44,479 nt of DNA from an uncultured Oscillospiraceae bacterium (GTDB lineage: Bacteria > Bacillota > Clostridia > Oscillospirales > Ruminococcaceae): assembly GCA_900546885.1 (NCBI GenBank), contig UREN01000010.1:1-44479 (forward strand), given 5' to 3'. How positions within the stretch are numbered: position 1 is the stretch's first letter; every line of letters begins with the position of its first letter. The notes under the pieces were generated by a model. The model made no database searches and had not been told where the DNA came from. It saw nothing but the letters and a program-made list of their open reading frames with translations. Shown here piece by piece: positions 15,133 to 22,994 of the stretch. The position numbers and the translations under genes were made by a program.

Positions 15133-16629
15133 ATGAGAAAACCGGCGGAAAAGAAAAATTTTCTGTACACCCTGTTCTGCTGGGTATTTGCCGCTGTGTT
15201 TGCGGGCATTTGGCTGGGCACAATTGTGAACAACCGCACGTCCTATTACCAATATCAGGTGGTGCCCATCCTTGCATGCGGCGGTGCGGCTTTGCTGGTG
15301 CTGGTGGGTGCATGGCGGCTTTGGAAGCGCTGGGCCTTTTCCCTGCCGCCCAAAAAAGAGGCCACCCTGGTGGCGGGGCTGCTGGCGGCCTATTTTGCCG
15401 TGCAGCTTGGCTTTTCCTTCCTGATGCAGGTAAGCGCTTCCCCCACATGGGATTTTGGCATTGTGTTCAGCGCCGCACGGGAATATGTGCTGAACGGCAC
15501 CATGCCGGGGAAATATTTTACCCAATTTCACAACAATGCGCCCATGTATCTGTTTCTGGTGGCGTTTTTTAAACTGCTGCACCTGTTCGGGGTGGAAAAT
15601 TTTATGCCCTTTGCCCTGGTGCTGAACAACCTGCTGATCAACGCGTCGCTGCTGGCCCTGTATTGGGCACTGCGCCAGCTGTATGGCGCAAAAAATGCGC
15701 TGTTCGGGCTGATGGGTTCATTTTTGTTCCTGTGTTTTCTGATGTACGGGCCCATTTTGTATACAGATACCGCCACCATGCCGTTCCCCATTCTGGCGCT
15801 TGCCATATGGCTGCGTGCGCGGCAGCTGCCGTGGGGTAAAGGTGCCGCGCTGCGCTGTGCCGCGGTGGGCCTGCTGGCGGCTGTGGGCGCGTGGCTGAAG
15901 CTGACGGTGGCGATTATGCTGATTGCCATTCTGATTGACATGGCCCTTGGCGCGCCCCGCGGGGCAAGGTGGAAGCGGGCGGGCTGCGCACTTGCGGCCT
16001 TTGCTGTGCTGTACGGGGCGCTTTCTGCCGTGACGCTGCACACGGCCTGGCTGCCAGAGTATAAAAAGGAAGAGGCCATTCCCTATTTGCATTGGGTGAT
16101 GATGGGCCTTTATGACGACGGCGGCTATAACGACGATGCCTACAAGCTCACCCTGCAGGGCGAAACATATGCCGAGCGGCTGGAGATTGATAAAAAAGAA
16201 ATTGCCCGCAAAGTGCGGGAGATGGGCCCGGCCGGGCTTGCCGCGCACACGGTGAACAAACTGATTTTCACGTTTGGCGAGGGCATGTACCATGCCCCCA
16301 TCAAGCTGGACCTTGGCGCCGTGCACCAAAACCCGCTTCAGATGTATTTCATCCAGGGTAAACAGCACCTGGGGCGCACGGCGTATGCCACCCTTGCCGT
16401 GCAGCTGGCGCTGCTGGCAGGGCTGTGTGTGGCGGCTGCCCGGGCGGCGCGCAGCCGGGCGCATGGTGCCACTGTGGCGCGGGTGGCGGTGTTTGGGCTG
16501 ATGCTGTTTTTGCTGATGTGGGAGACGCGCAGCCGGTACCTGATGAATTTTCTGCCCGTGCTGCTGCTTGCGGCTTTTCCGGGCACACCGCCCAAGGTTG
16601 ACGAAGCCGCACAGGGTGCGGTAAAATGA
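15133..16629 (+). CDS. GT-C type polytopic membrane glycosyltransferase-like protein
   Basis: A 498-residue membrane protein with about 11 helices. The first extracytoplasmic loop contains SASPTWDFGIVFSAAREYVLNG, with an aspartate placed as in GT-C glycosyltransferases of the GT39/ArnT-like group, and NNLLINASLLALYWAL follows. It should use a lipid-linked sugar to modify an envelope glycan or protein. Substrate unknown. ATG 15133 has a modest purine-rich site (GGGGTAGAG) upstream. The promoter is about 95 bases upstream. The zinc-ribbon gene follows after 69 bases that hold a weak hairpin. Confidence 0.75.
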   Translation: MRKPAEKKNFLYTLFCWVFAAVFAGIWLGTIVNNRTSYYQYQVVPILACGGAALLVLVGAWRLWKRWAFSLPPKKEATLVAGLLAAYFAVQLGFSFLMQVSASPTWDFGIVFSAAREYVLNGTMPGKYFTQFHNNAPMYLFLVAFFKLLHLFGVENFMPFALVLNNLLINASLLALYWALRQLYGAKNALFGLMGSFLFLCFLMYGPILYTDTATMPFPILALAIWLRARQLPWGKGAALRCAAVGLLAAVGAWLKLTVAIMLIAILIDMALGAPRGARWKRAGCALAAFAVLYGALSAVTLHTAWLPEYKKEEAIPYLHWVMMGLYDDGGYNDDAYKLTLQGETYAERLEIDKKEIARKVREMGPAGLAAHTVNKLIFTFGEGMYHAPIKLDLGAVHQNPLQMYFIQGKQHLGRTAYATLAVQLALLAGLCVAAARAARSRAHGATVARVAVFGLMLFLLMWETRSRYLMNFLPVLLLAAFPGTPPKVDEAAQGAVK

Positions 16630-16639
16630 ACTGTTCAGG

Positions 16640-16668
16640 CCTGCGCAGCACACGGCGCGCAGGAGTTT
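16640..16668 (+). terminator. Weak hairpin, possible attenuator
   Basis: CCTGCGC (16640-16646) pairs with GCGCAGG (16657-16663), followed by AGTTTT. With only four T it may cause partial termination between the GT-C gene and the zinc-ribbon gene. Confidence 0.3.
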
Positions 16669-16698
16669 TGCAAAAAACCAGAAAGGAAGTGCCCGGAT

Positions 16699-17136
16699 AT
16701 GGATAAAAACCTTGCCAAATTTCTGCAGGACATTGCAGTTACCGCCGCCAATGCGGCCGATTCGGCCCGCAGTGCGGTAGAGACGGCCGGCAAGGCCGCA
16801 ATGGAAAAGTATGACGAAGTGAAAACTCAGCGCGAGCTGGCCCGGGAGCGCGCCGCGCAGGAGGACATTTTTGCGGGCCTGGGCCGCATGCTGTATGCCA
16901 TGCACATGGGCGCCGCGGGCGAGCATGTGGCCACAGAAGAGGGCGAAAAAACGCCTCAGCAGGTAATTGATGCCCTGCTGGTGAAGGCCGAACAGGCGCA
17001 GCAGCGCATTGACATGCTGGCAGAAAAGCTGAACGCGGAAAAAGAGGGGCCCATCTGCCCGCACTGCGGCCATGGCTGCAGTGCGGCCGATGTGTTCTGC
17101 CCGGCATGCGGCACCAAACTGCCCCGGAAGGAGTGA
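16699..17136 (+). CDS. Zinc-ribbon protein with helical N-terminal region, unknown function
   Basis: A 145-residue protein. Residues about 1-115 are charged and helical (probable coiled coil, with AEQAQQRIDMLAEKLNAEKE near the end). Residues about 118-141 form a zinc ribbon with CPHCGHGC and CPACG. No membrane segment. Such proteins are common, poorly studied and often next to membrane proteins. ATG 16699 has GAAAGGAAG upstream. The stop is 4 bases before the next start, so it is translationally linked to the CmpB-like gene, which suggests a joint role. Confidence 0.75.
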   Translation: MDKNLAKFLQDIAVTAANAADSARSAVETAGKAAMEKYDEVKTQRELARERAAQEDIFAGLGRMLYAMHMGAAGEHVATEEGEKTPQQVIDALLVKAEQAQQRIDMLAEKLNAEKEGPICPHCGHGCSAADVFCPACGTKLPRKE

Positions 17137-17140
17137 ATGC

Positions 17141-17965
17141 ATGGAATTCAGCTTATATGAGATTTTCTGGTATTTTGTCATCTATGCCGTGCTTGGTTGG
17201 GTGGTGGAAGTGTGTTTCTGCTCAATCAAGACAGGAAGCTTTGTCAACCGCGGCTTTTTGAACGGACCGGTGTGCCCCATCTATGGCTTCGGCATGGTGG
17301 CGGTGCTGGTTTGCCTGTGGCCTTTGCGGAACAGCATGCTTGTGCTGTATGTGGGCGCCGTGGTGCTTACCAGCGCGCTGGAATTGACCACAGGCTGGGT
17401 GCTGAAAAAACTGTTCCACACTTCCTGGTGGGATTATTCTGACATGCGCTTCAATTTGGGCGGCTATATCTGCCTGCGCTTCAGCCTGATTTGGGGCGTG
17501 GGGGCCACACTGGTGGTGAAATTGATTCATCCGGCCATTGCCGCTTTGGTGGGGGTTGTGCCGCATATGGCGGGCGTGGTGCTGGCGGTGCCGGTTACGG
17601 CGCTGTTCGTGTGCGATTTGGTCATCACCGTGCTGGGCATTGCCCACATGAACCAGGATATTGGCCGCATTGATGATATTGTGCGCGCTATGCGCACAGG
17701 CTCAGACATATTGGCAGAAAACATCGGCGGCACGGCCCTTGCGGTGGACAGGAAGGTGGCCGGGGCAAAGCCCGCGGCCGCCGCCAGGCTGGACCTTGCG
17801 CGGGCTGAACTGATGGACAGCCGCCGCCGTGTGGCTCTGCGCCTGATGAAGGCCTTCCCGCACATGCACAGCACCCGTTACACCGAGGGCTTTGAGCGCA
17901 TCCGCCAGTGGATGGAGGAAGAAAAGCGCAACCGCACGGGCCGAAAAAATGACGATGCACAGTGA
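17141..17965 (+). CDS. Putative ABC-transporter permease family protein (CmpB-like, PF06541)
   Basis: A 274-residue membrane protein. Residues about 1-165 hold five or six helices with the family signature GWVVEVCFCSIKTGSFVNRGF then LNGPVCPIYGFG, and LNLGGYICLRFSLIWG later. The C-terminal third is soluble, basic and helical. Despite the family name no ATPase partner is nearby and the function is unknown. ATG 17141 has GGAAGGAG 8 bases upstream. hisS starts 12 bases downstream in the same unit. Confidence 0.8.
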   Translation: MEFSLYEIFWYFVIYAVLGWVVEVCFCSIKTGSFVNRGFLNGPVCPIYGFGMVAVLVCLWPLRNSMLVLYVGAVVLTSALELTTGWVLKKLFHTSWWDYSDMRFNLGGYICLRFSLIWGVGATLVVKLIHPAIAALVGVVPHMAGVVLAVPVTALFVCDLVITVLGIAHMNQDIGRIDDIVRAMRTGSDILAENIGGTALAVDRKVAGAKPAAAARLDLARAELMDSRRRVALRLMKAFPHMHSTRYTEGFERIRQWMEEEKRNRTGRKNDDAQ

Positions 17966-17977
17966 GGAGAGAAGACG

Positions 17978-19216
17978 ATGAACAAAGCGCCCCTGAAAGG
18001 AATGAAGGATTTTCTGCCGGAGGAAATGCGCGTGCGCGATTACGTGCAGGGGAAAATTCTGGAAATATACCGTGCCAGCGGCTTTGAGCGCATTTCTACG
18101 CCCATTCTGGAGGATATGGAAAACCTGGATAAATCGGACGGCGGCGACAACCTGAACCTGATTTTCAAGGTGCTCAAACGCGGCGAAAAGCTGGAAAAGG
18201 CGTTGGCGGGCGGCGATGCAAAGGCGCTTTGCGACATGGGCCTGCGGTACGATTTGACGCTGCCGCTCTCCCGCTATTACGCTGCAAACAAAGAAAAGCT
18301 GCCTGTGCCGTTTAAGGTAATTCAGACAGACCGTGTATACCGTGCCGAGCGCCCGCAGAAGGGGCGCTGGCGCGAATTTGTGCAGTGCGATATTGATATT
18401 TTGGGCGACGACAGCCTGAATGCAGAGGTAGAGCTGATTGACGTGACGGCCCGGGCGCTGATGGCCATTGGGTTTTCGGGCTTTACCGTGAATGTGAACG
18501 ACAGGCGCCTGCTGCGCGGCATGCTGCAGGGGCTTGGCTTTGAAAAAGAGGCGCTGGACTCGGTGTGCATCAGCTTTGACAAGCTGGACAAGATAGGCCC
18601 TGCCGGTGTGGCGGCCGAGCTGCGGGAGAAAGGGTTTGCGCAAACGGCCGTGGCGGCTTTGGAAGACTTCCTTGCAAAGGGGGCCTTCGGGCTGGATGAA
18701 GTGGCCGCCTTGTGCGAGGATAAGGCCCTTTCGCAAAATGTGCGCTATGTGCTGCAAACGGCGCGCGCCGCGGCCAAAGGGGCTTATGCGGTGGAATATA
18801 ACCCCTCGCTGGTGCGCGGGCAGGGCTATTACACCGGCATGGTGTTTGAAGTGACGTGCGCAGAATTTTCCGGCGCTGTGGCCGGCGGCGGCCGCTATGA
18901 CGACATGGTGGGCAAGTTCCTGGGGCAGAAGGTGCCTGCAGTGGGCTTTTCCATCGGGTTCGAGCGCATCTGCGCCATTTTGCTGGAGCGCGGCTACGCC
19001 GTGCCGCAGGCGGCAAAGCGGCTGGCGCTTTTGTATGGCCCGCAGGAAGATTTTGCCTGCGTGCTGGAAAAGGCCGCGGCCCTGCGCGGCGAATATGAGG
19101 TGACGGTGCTGGCTGCGGCCAAAAAGCTGGGCAAGCAGTATGAACGCCTGGCCCAGCGCGGCTTTGCCGCGGCCTGCCTGAGCGAAAAATACCCGGAGAT
19201 CAAGCCCTTCACCTGA
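17978..19216 (+). CDS. hisS: Histidyl-tRNA synthetase
   Basis: A 412-residue class II synthetase that charges tRNA(His). Motif 1 region GMKDFLPEE, motif 2 around RVYRAERPQKGRWREFVQCDIDI, the histidine-specific LVRGQGYYTGMVFEV and motif 3 GGGRYDDMVG with GFSIGFERI are all present. The C-terminal anticodon-binding domain occupies about residues 335-412. The presence of catalytic histidine-binding loops argues for a true HisS rather than the HisZ paralogue. It is the last gene of the GT-C, zinc ribbon, CmpB-like group. aspS, often adjacent in Firmicutes, is 5 kb away. GAGGAGAGAAG precedes the ATG. Confidence 0.93.
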   Translation: MNKAPLKGMKDFLPEEMRVRDYVQGKILEIYRASGFERISTPILEDMENLDKSDGGDNLNLIFKVLKRGEKLEKALAGGDAKALCDMGLRYDLTLPLSRYYAANKEKLPVPFKVIQTDRVYRAERPQKGRWREFVQCDIDILGDDSLNAEVELIDVTARALMAIGFSGFTVNVNDRRLLRGMLQGLGFEKEALDSVCISFDKLDKIGPAGVAAELREKGFAQTAVAALEDFLAKGAFGLDEVAALCEDKALSQNVRYVLQTARAAAKGAYAVEYNPSLVRGQGYYTGMVFEVTCAEFSGAVAGGGRYDDMVGKFLGQKVPAVGFSIGFERICAILLERGYAVPQAAKRLALLYGPQEDFACVLEKAAALRGEYEVTVLAAAKKLGKQYERLAQRGFAAACLSEKYPEIKPFT

Positions 19217-19226
19217 ACCGGAATTT

Positions 19227-19256
19227 GGCCCGCCTTTGTGCAATGCAAGGCGGGCC
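19227..19256 (+). terminator. Hairpin after hisS
   Basis: A perfect 10-base stem (19227-19236 with 19247-19256) and 10-base loop, without a T tract. It probably acts together with the next hairpin. Confidence 0.4.
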
Positions 19257-19262
19257 GAAAAG

Positions 19263-19309
19263 AAACAGGCGTTGCGGGCACAATTTTGCATCCTGCGCCT
19301 GTTTTTCTT
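19263..19309 (+). terminator. Terminator after hisS
   Basis: AAACAGGCG (19263-19271) pairs with CGCCTGTTT (19296-19304), running into TTTTTCTTT. Confidence 0.75.
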
Positions 19310-19428
19310 TATATGCATATGTTTTGCCTGAGGCTGGCGTGGCGCAGCGCTGTCAGGGCGGGCCCGTTTTCGAACCAGCAGGCAAAAAGCCATTTTGAAA
19401 GCATGGGAAAAGGGGGCACAGTGGTTTT

Positions 19429-20622
19429 ATGAAAGAGTTGTTGCAACGCGCAAAACAATTGCAGCCAGAGCTGGTGGAAAACCGCCGCTGGCTGCACCGT
19501 CACCCGGAACTTGGGTTTGACTTGACAGAGACCTGCGCTTTTGTAGAGGAAAAGCTGAAGGCTATGGGCTATGCGCCGCAGCGCATGAGCAAGACGGGCA
19601 TTGTGGCAACGGTGGGCAGGCCGGGTGGAAAAACGATTCTTCTGCGCGCCGATATGGATGCATTGCCCATGAAAGAGGAATCGGGCCTTCCGTTTTCCGC
19701 CACCGGCGATGTGGCGCATACCTGCGGGCACGACACGCACACAGCTATGCTGCTTGCCGCTGCCCAAATGCTGAAAGAGCATGAGGGCGAGCTGAATGGA
19801 TGTGTGAAGCTGATGTTCCAGCCGGACGAAGAGGGCACAAATCCGCTGGGCTTTTCCGGCGCGCAGGCTATGTTGAAGGACGGCGTTCTGGAAAACCCGC
19901 ATGTGGATGCGGCTGTTTCCATGCATATCATGTCTCAAAGCCCGCACCCGGCCGGCACCATCTATACCCGATGCGGGCCCATGATGTCCTCGTGCGACAC
20001 CATTACCATCACTGTTACGGGCAAAGGAACGCACGGCAGCATGCCGCAGGAGGGCGTAGACGCCTTGAACGTGGGGGTGCACATCTATTCTGCGCTGCAA
20101 AACCTCACCGCGCGCGAGCTGGCGCCGGAAGAGCAGGGTGTGCTCACCATCGGCAGTTTCAACGGCGGCGAGGCAGCCAATGTGCTGCCGGAAAAAGTGT
20201 GCCTGGTGGGCACCATGCGCACCACGGTGGAGGCCACGCGCACCCGCTTCAAAAAGCGCATCGAGGCCATCTGCGCGGGAATGGCACAGGCGTTTGGCGC
20301 CAAGGTGGGGGTGGAGTTCACGCAGGGCATTCCCACTGTGTACAATGACCCCGCGCTGACACAGCGCGTGATAGGCTATACAAGCGAGCTTTTGGGTGAA
20401 GAAGTGCCCGAGATGCGCGCGCCTTTCTCCTGTTCGGACGATTTGAGCGAAATTTCGCAAGTGGTGCCCACTTGCTATTTGATTCTCTCTGGCGGGACGG
20501 CGCAAGAAGGGCATCCCTATCCGCAGCACAACCCGCGCGTCACCTTTGAGGAAAGTGTGCTGTACCGCGGTGCGGCCGTGTTTGCCAACACTGCGATAGA
20601 GTGGTTGAAAGAGAATGGATAA
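19429..20622 (+). CDS. M20D family amidohydrolase (N-acyl-amino-acid or hippurate hydrolase type)
   Basis: A 397-residue dinuclear metal hydrolase that removes an acyl group from N-acylated amino acids or related amides. Metal and catalytic motifs are RADMDALPM, CGHDTHTAM with the metal-binding Cys and His pair, and FQPDEEG, plus a dimerisation domain starting at VTGKGTHGSMPQEGVDA and the late SGGTAQEGHPYPQHNPR. M20D members include ThrB-like hippurate hydrolase and diaminopimelate deacetylase-like enzymes; the substrate cannot be fixed here. ATG 19429 has AAAAGGGGG upstream at a rather long spacing of 11-12. I see no convincing promoter. It converges on glmM. Confidence 0.88.
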   Translation: MKELLQRAKQLQPELVENRRWLHRHPELGFDLTETCAFVEEKLKAMGYAPQRMSKTGIVATVGRPGGKTILLRADMDALPMKEESGLPFSATGDVAHTCGHDTHTAMLLAAAQMLKEHEGELNGCVKLMFQPDEEGTNPLGFSGAQAMLKDGVLENPHVDAAVSMHIMSQSPHPAGTIYTRCGPMMSSCDTITITVTGKGTHGSMPQEGVDALNVGVHIYSALQNLTARELAPEEQGVLTIGSFNGGEAANVLPEKVCLVGTMRTTVEATRTRFKKRIEAICAGMAQAFGAKVGVEFTQGIPTVYNDPALTQRVIGYTSELLGEEVPEMRAPFSCSDDLSEISQVVPTCYLILSGGTAQEGHPYPQHNPRVTFEESVLYRGAAVFANTAIEWLKENG

Positions 20623-20646
20623 CGGCGTTTCACGCTGCAAAAAAAT

Positions 20647-20685
20647 GGCGCGGCCCCTGCACAGGCAGGGGCGCGCCGTTTTGGT
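20647..20685. terminator. Bidirectional terminator
   Basis: A 13-pair stem with one bulge (20647-20660 with 20665-20677) and loop ACAG is followed by TTTT on the plus strand and by a run of A (T on the minus strand) on the other side. It serves the amidohydrolase and glmM. Confidence 0.8.
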
Positions 20686-22035
20686 TTAAGCCAGCTCTTT
20701 TTCCACAAGCTGTGCCAGTTCCCCGGCAATGGCGGAAATTTCAGCTTCGTCTTCGCCTTCCACCATCACGCGCACCAGCGGTTCTGTGCCGGACACACGC
20801 ACCAGCACGCGCCCGCGGCTGCCCAGCCTGTCTTTGGCCCCGGCACAGGCTGTTTTGATGGCGTCGTTGTTATAGAACTGAAGCTTGCCCTCTTTGGACA
20901 CCGTCACATTCACCATCACCTGCGGCATGCGGCGCATCACCTGCGCCAGCTCGCTCAGCGGCCGGCCGCTTCGCTTCATCAGGCAAAGCAGCTGAATGGC
21001 CGTCAGCTGGCCGTCGCCGGTGGTGGCAAAATCGCGGAAGATGACATGGCCGGATTGTTCGCCCCCCAGCACATAGCCCTCCAGTTCCATCTCTTCCAGC
21101 ACATAGCGGTCGCCCACTTTGGTGGCCGCAAATTTCAGGCCGTTCTCTTCGCAAAAACGCGAAAAGCCCATATTGGTAAGCACGGTGCCCACAATGGTGT
21201 TGCGGCGCAGCTTGCCGCGGCGGGCAAGGTCCAGCCCGCAAATGGCCATGATGAAATCGCCGTCCACCACTTCGCCCGCCTCATCTACAAACAGGCAGCG
21301 GTCTGCATCGCCGTCAAAGGCCACGCCCGCCACAACGTCCGGGTGTTCCTTCACATAGGCCTGCAGGGCCTCCATGTGGGTAGAGCCGCAGTTTGTATTG
21401 ATGTTTACGCCGTCCGGCGTTTCGCTGAGGAGGACGGCATCCGCCCCAAGCTCTTCAAACAAAAGCCGCGCCGTGGCGCTGGCAGAGCCGTTGGCGCAAT
21501 CCACAGCCACCTTCATGCCATCCAGCGAATAGGGCACCGTGGCTTTCAGATGCTCTACATAATCGCGCACGGCGGTGGTGGAATGTGTAATCTGCCCAAG
21601 CCTGTCGCCGCCCACAAGGGGAATGGCGGCCTCATCCAGCACAAGCGCCTCAATCTGGTCTTCCAGCGCGTCGGGCAGCTTAAAGCCCTCGCCGCCGAAT
21701 ATCTTGATGCCGTTGAACTGGTAGGGGTTGTGCGAAGCCGAGATCATCACCCCGGCGTCCGCCTTGTATTTGCCCACCAGGTAAGCTACGGCGGGCGTGG
21801 GTACCACGCCAAGGTCAATTACATCCGCCCCCACGCTGCACAGCCCGGCGGAAAGCGCCGCGCCCAGCATATCGGAGGAAAGGCGTGTGTCTTTGCCCAG
21901 CACCACCAGCGGCCTGCGGCGGCGCCCATACGTCAGCACGGTGGCGGCCGCGCGCCCAATATCCATGGCAAGCTCACAGGTCATGTCCTCACCGGCCACG
22001 CCGCGCACGCCGTCTGTTCCAAACAATCTTCCCAT
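20686..22035 (-). CDS. glmM: Phosphoglucosamine mutase
   Basis: A 449-residue alpha-D-phosphohexomutase that converts glucosamine-6-phosphate to glucosamine-1-phosphate for UDP-GlcNAc, peptidoglycan and envelope glycans. MGRLFGTDGVRG opens the protein. The active-site phosphoserine is S101 in ISASHNP. The metal loop DGDADRCLF lies near residue 240, and the sugar-binding GGEQSGH and phosphate-binding RVSGTEP motifs follow. Start 22035 has AAGGGAGAG upstream and matches the family N-terminus. The GlmU-like gene lies 31 bases upstream in the same unit, which gives two amino-sugar-nucleotide genes together. Confidence 0.95.
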   Translation of the reverse strand: MGRLFGTDGVRGVAGEDMTCELAMDIGRAAATVLTYGRRRRPLVVLGKDTRLSSDMLGAALSAGLCSVGADVIDLGVVPTPAVAYLVGKYKADAGVMISASHNPYQFNGIKIFGGEGFKLPDALEDQIEALVLDEAAIPLVGGDRLGQITHSTTAVRDYVEHLKATVPYSLDGMKVAVDCANGSASATARLLFEELGADAVLLSETPDGVNINTNCGSTHMEALQAYVKEHPDVVAGVAFDGDADRCLFVDEAGEVVDGDFIMAICGLDLARRGKLRRNTIVGTVLTNMGFSRFCEENGLKFAATKVGDRYVLEEMELEGYVLGGEQSGHVIFRDFATTGDGQLTAIQLLCLMKRSGRPLSELAQVMRRMPQVMVNVTVSKEGKLQFYNNDAIKTACAGAKDRLGSRGRVLVRVSGTEPLVRVMVEGEDEAEISAIAGELAQLVEKELA

Positions 22036-22066
22036 TGGTATCTCTCCCTTTTTACAGCCGCCGCGC

Positions 22067-22735
22067 TCAACGGCGCGCAACTATGTTGCCTGCGGCCTTA
22101 TAAATATGGTTTTCCGGCACATAACCGCGCACGCAGCTTGTGGGGTACACCTGTGCACCGCGGCCCAGCACGCTGCCGGGGCACAGAACGCTGTTGCAGC
22201 CCACCTCGGCGCCGTCGCCCACCATGGCGCCCACTTTTTTGCGCCCGGTGGGCAGTTCTTCCCCTGCGGCTTTTACAACAACAGGGCTTTTGTCGCTTTT
22301 CACATTCGATGTGACGGCCCCCGCCCCCAGGTGCGCTTTCCAGCCCAGGACGGAATCGCCCACATAATTAAAGTGAGGCACCTGCGCGCCGTCAAACAGC
22401 ACGCAGTTTTTCAGCTCTACCGAATTGCCAACCACACAGCCCTCGCCCACAAGCGCCGCGCCGCGAATGAAAGCCCCGTGGCGCACCTCGGTGCCCGGGC
22501 CTATGATGCACGGCCCGCCCAGATAGGCGCTTTTGGCAATGCGCGCCGTTTTGGCCGCCCACACATAGTCGCCTATGCGCTCATATTGCTCCGAAGAAAG
22601 GCTTTCACCCAGCTGGAAAATAAATTTCTCCAGCCCGGCCAGTGCCTCCCAGGGAAAGGTTGTGCCCGCAAGCAGGGGCGCGGCCATTGTTCTGGAAAGA
22701 TCGAACAAGGCCTGTGTACTGCACAGATGTGCCAT
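22067..22735 (-). CDS. Left-handed beta-helix (hexapeptide repeat) protein, GlmU C-terminal-like
   Basis: A 222-residue protein. Residues about 1-65 are mixed helical; residues about 66-220 are hexapeptide repeats of a left-handed beta-helix (AYLGGPCIIGPGTEVR, GEGCVVGNSVELKNCVLFDGA, NYVGDSVLGWKAHLGAGAV). The order resembles the acetyltransferase half of GlmU but the uridylyltransferase Rossmann domain is missing. Databases often name such proteins UDP-N-acetylglucosamine pyrophosphorylase although they have no pyrophosphorylase domain. It sits directly before glmM, so an acetyltransferase-like role in amino-sugar metabolism is reasonable but unproven. ATG 22735 has AAAGGAGAA upstream. Confidence 0.82.
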   Translation of the reverse strand: MAHLCSTQALFDLSRTMAAPLLAGTTFPWEALAGLEKFIFQLGESLSSEQYERIGDYVWAAKTARIAKSAYLGGPCIIGPGTEVRHGAFIRGAALVGEGCVVGNSVELKNCVLFDGAQVPHFNYVGDSVLGWKAHLGAGAVTSNVKSDKSPVVVKAAGEELPTGRKKVGAMVGDGAEVGCNSVLCPGSVLGRGAQVYPTSCVRGYVPENHIYKAAGNIVARR

Positions 22736-22814
22736 AAAGGTTCTCCTTTCTGAACCGTCCTTCACGGCCGGGCACAGGGGGCCTGCCTCCGGCCGCCGGA
22801 GAATTTCTTTTCCC

Positions 22815-22843
22815 ATTATACGCACTGAGCATAGGTTTTTCAA
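22815..22843 (-). promoter_or_regulatory. Sigma-A promoter for the GlmU-like gene and glmM
   Basis: On the minus strand TTGAAA (22838-22843), exactly 17 bases, then TATAAT (22815-22820). The leader of about 70 bases contains GGCCGCCGGAGG-like GC-rich sequence able to fold. Confidence 0.75.
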
Positions 22844-22917
22844 GCAGAAAATATAAAAAAAGTGCTTGATAGTACAAATTTGAAATGGGCAAAAACGGCA
22901 TGGTGCGGCTTTTTGCC

Positions 22918-22946
22918 TTGTTTTTTTTTATTTCAAAGGGTATGAT
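22918..22946 (+). promoter_or_regulatory. Promoter for the DUF1015 gene
   Basis: TTGTTT (22918-22923), a 17-base spacer rich in T, and TATGAT (22941-22946). Confidence 0.6.
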
Positions 22947-22994
22947 GGGAACGGACATTTTTATGCATCTGTGCAAAAGAAGGAAGGGGCGCGC

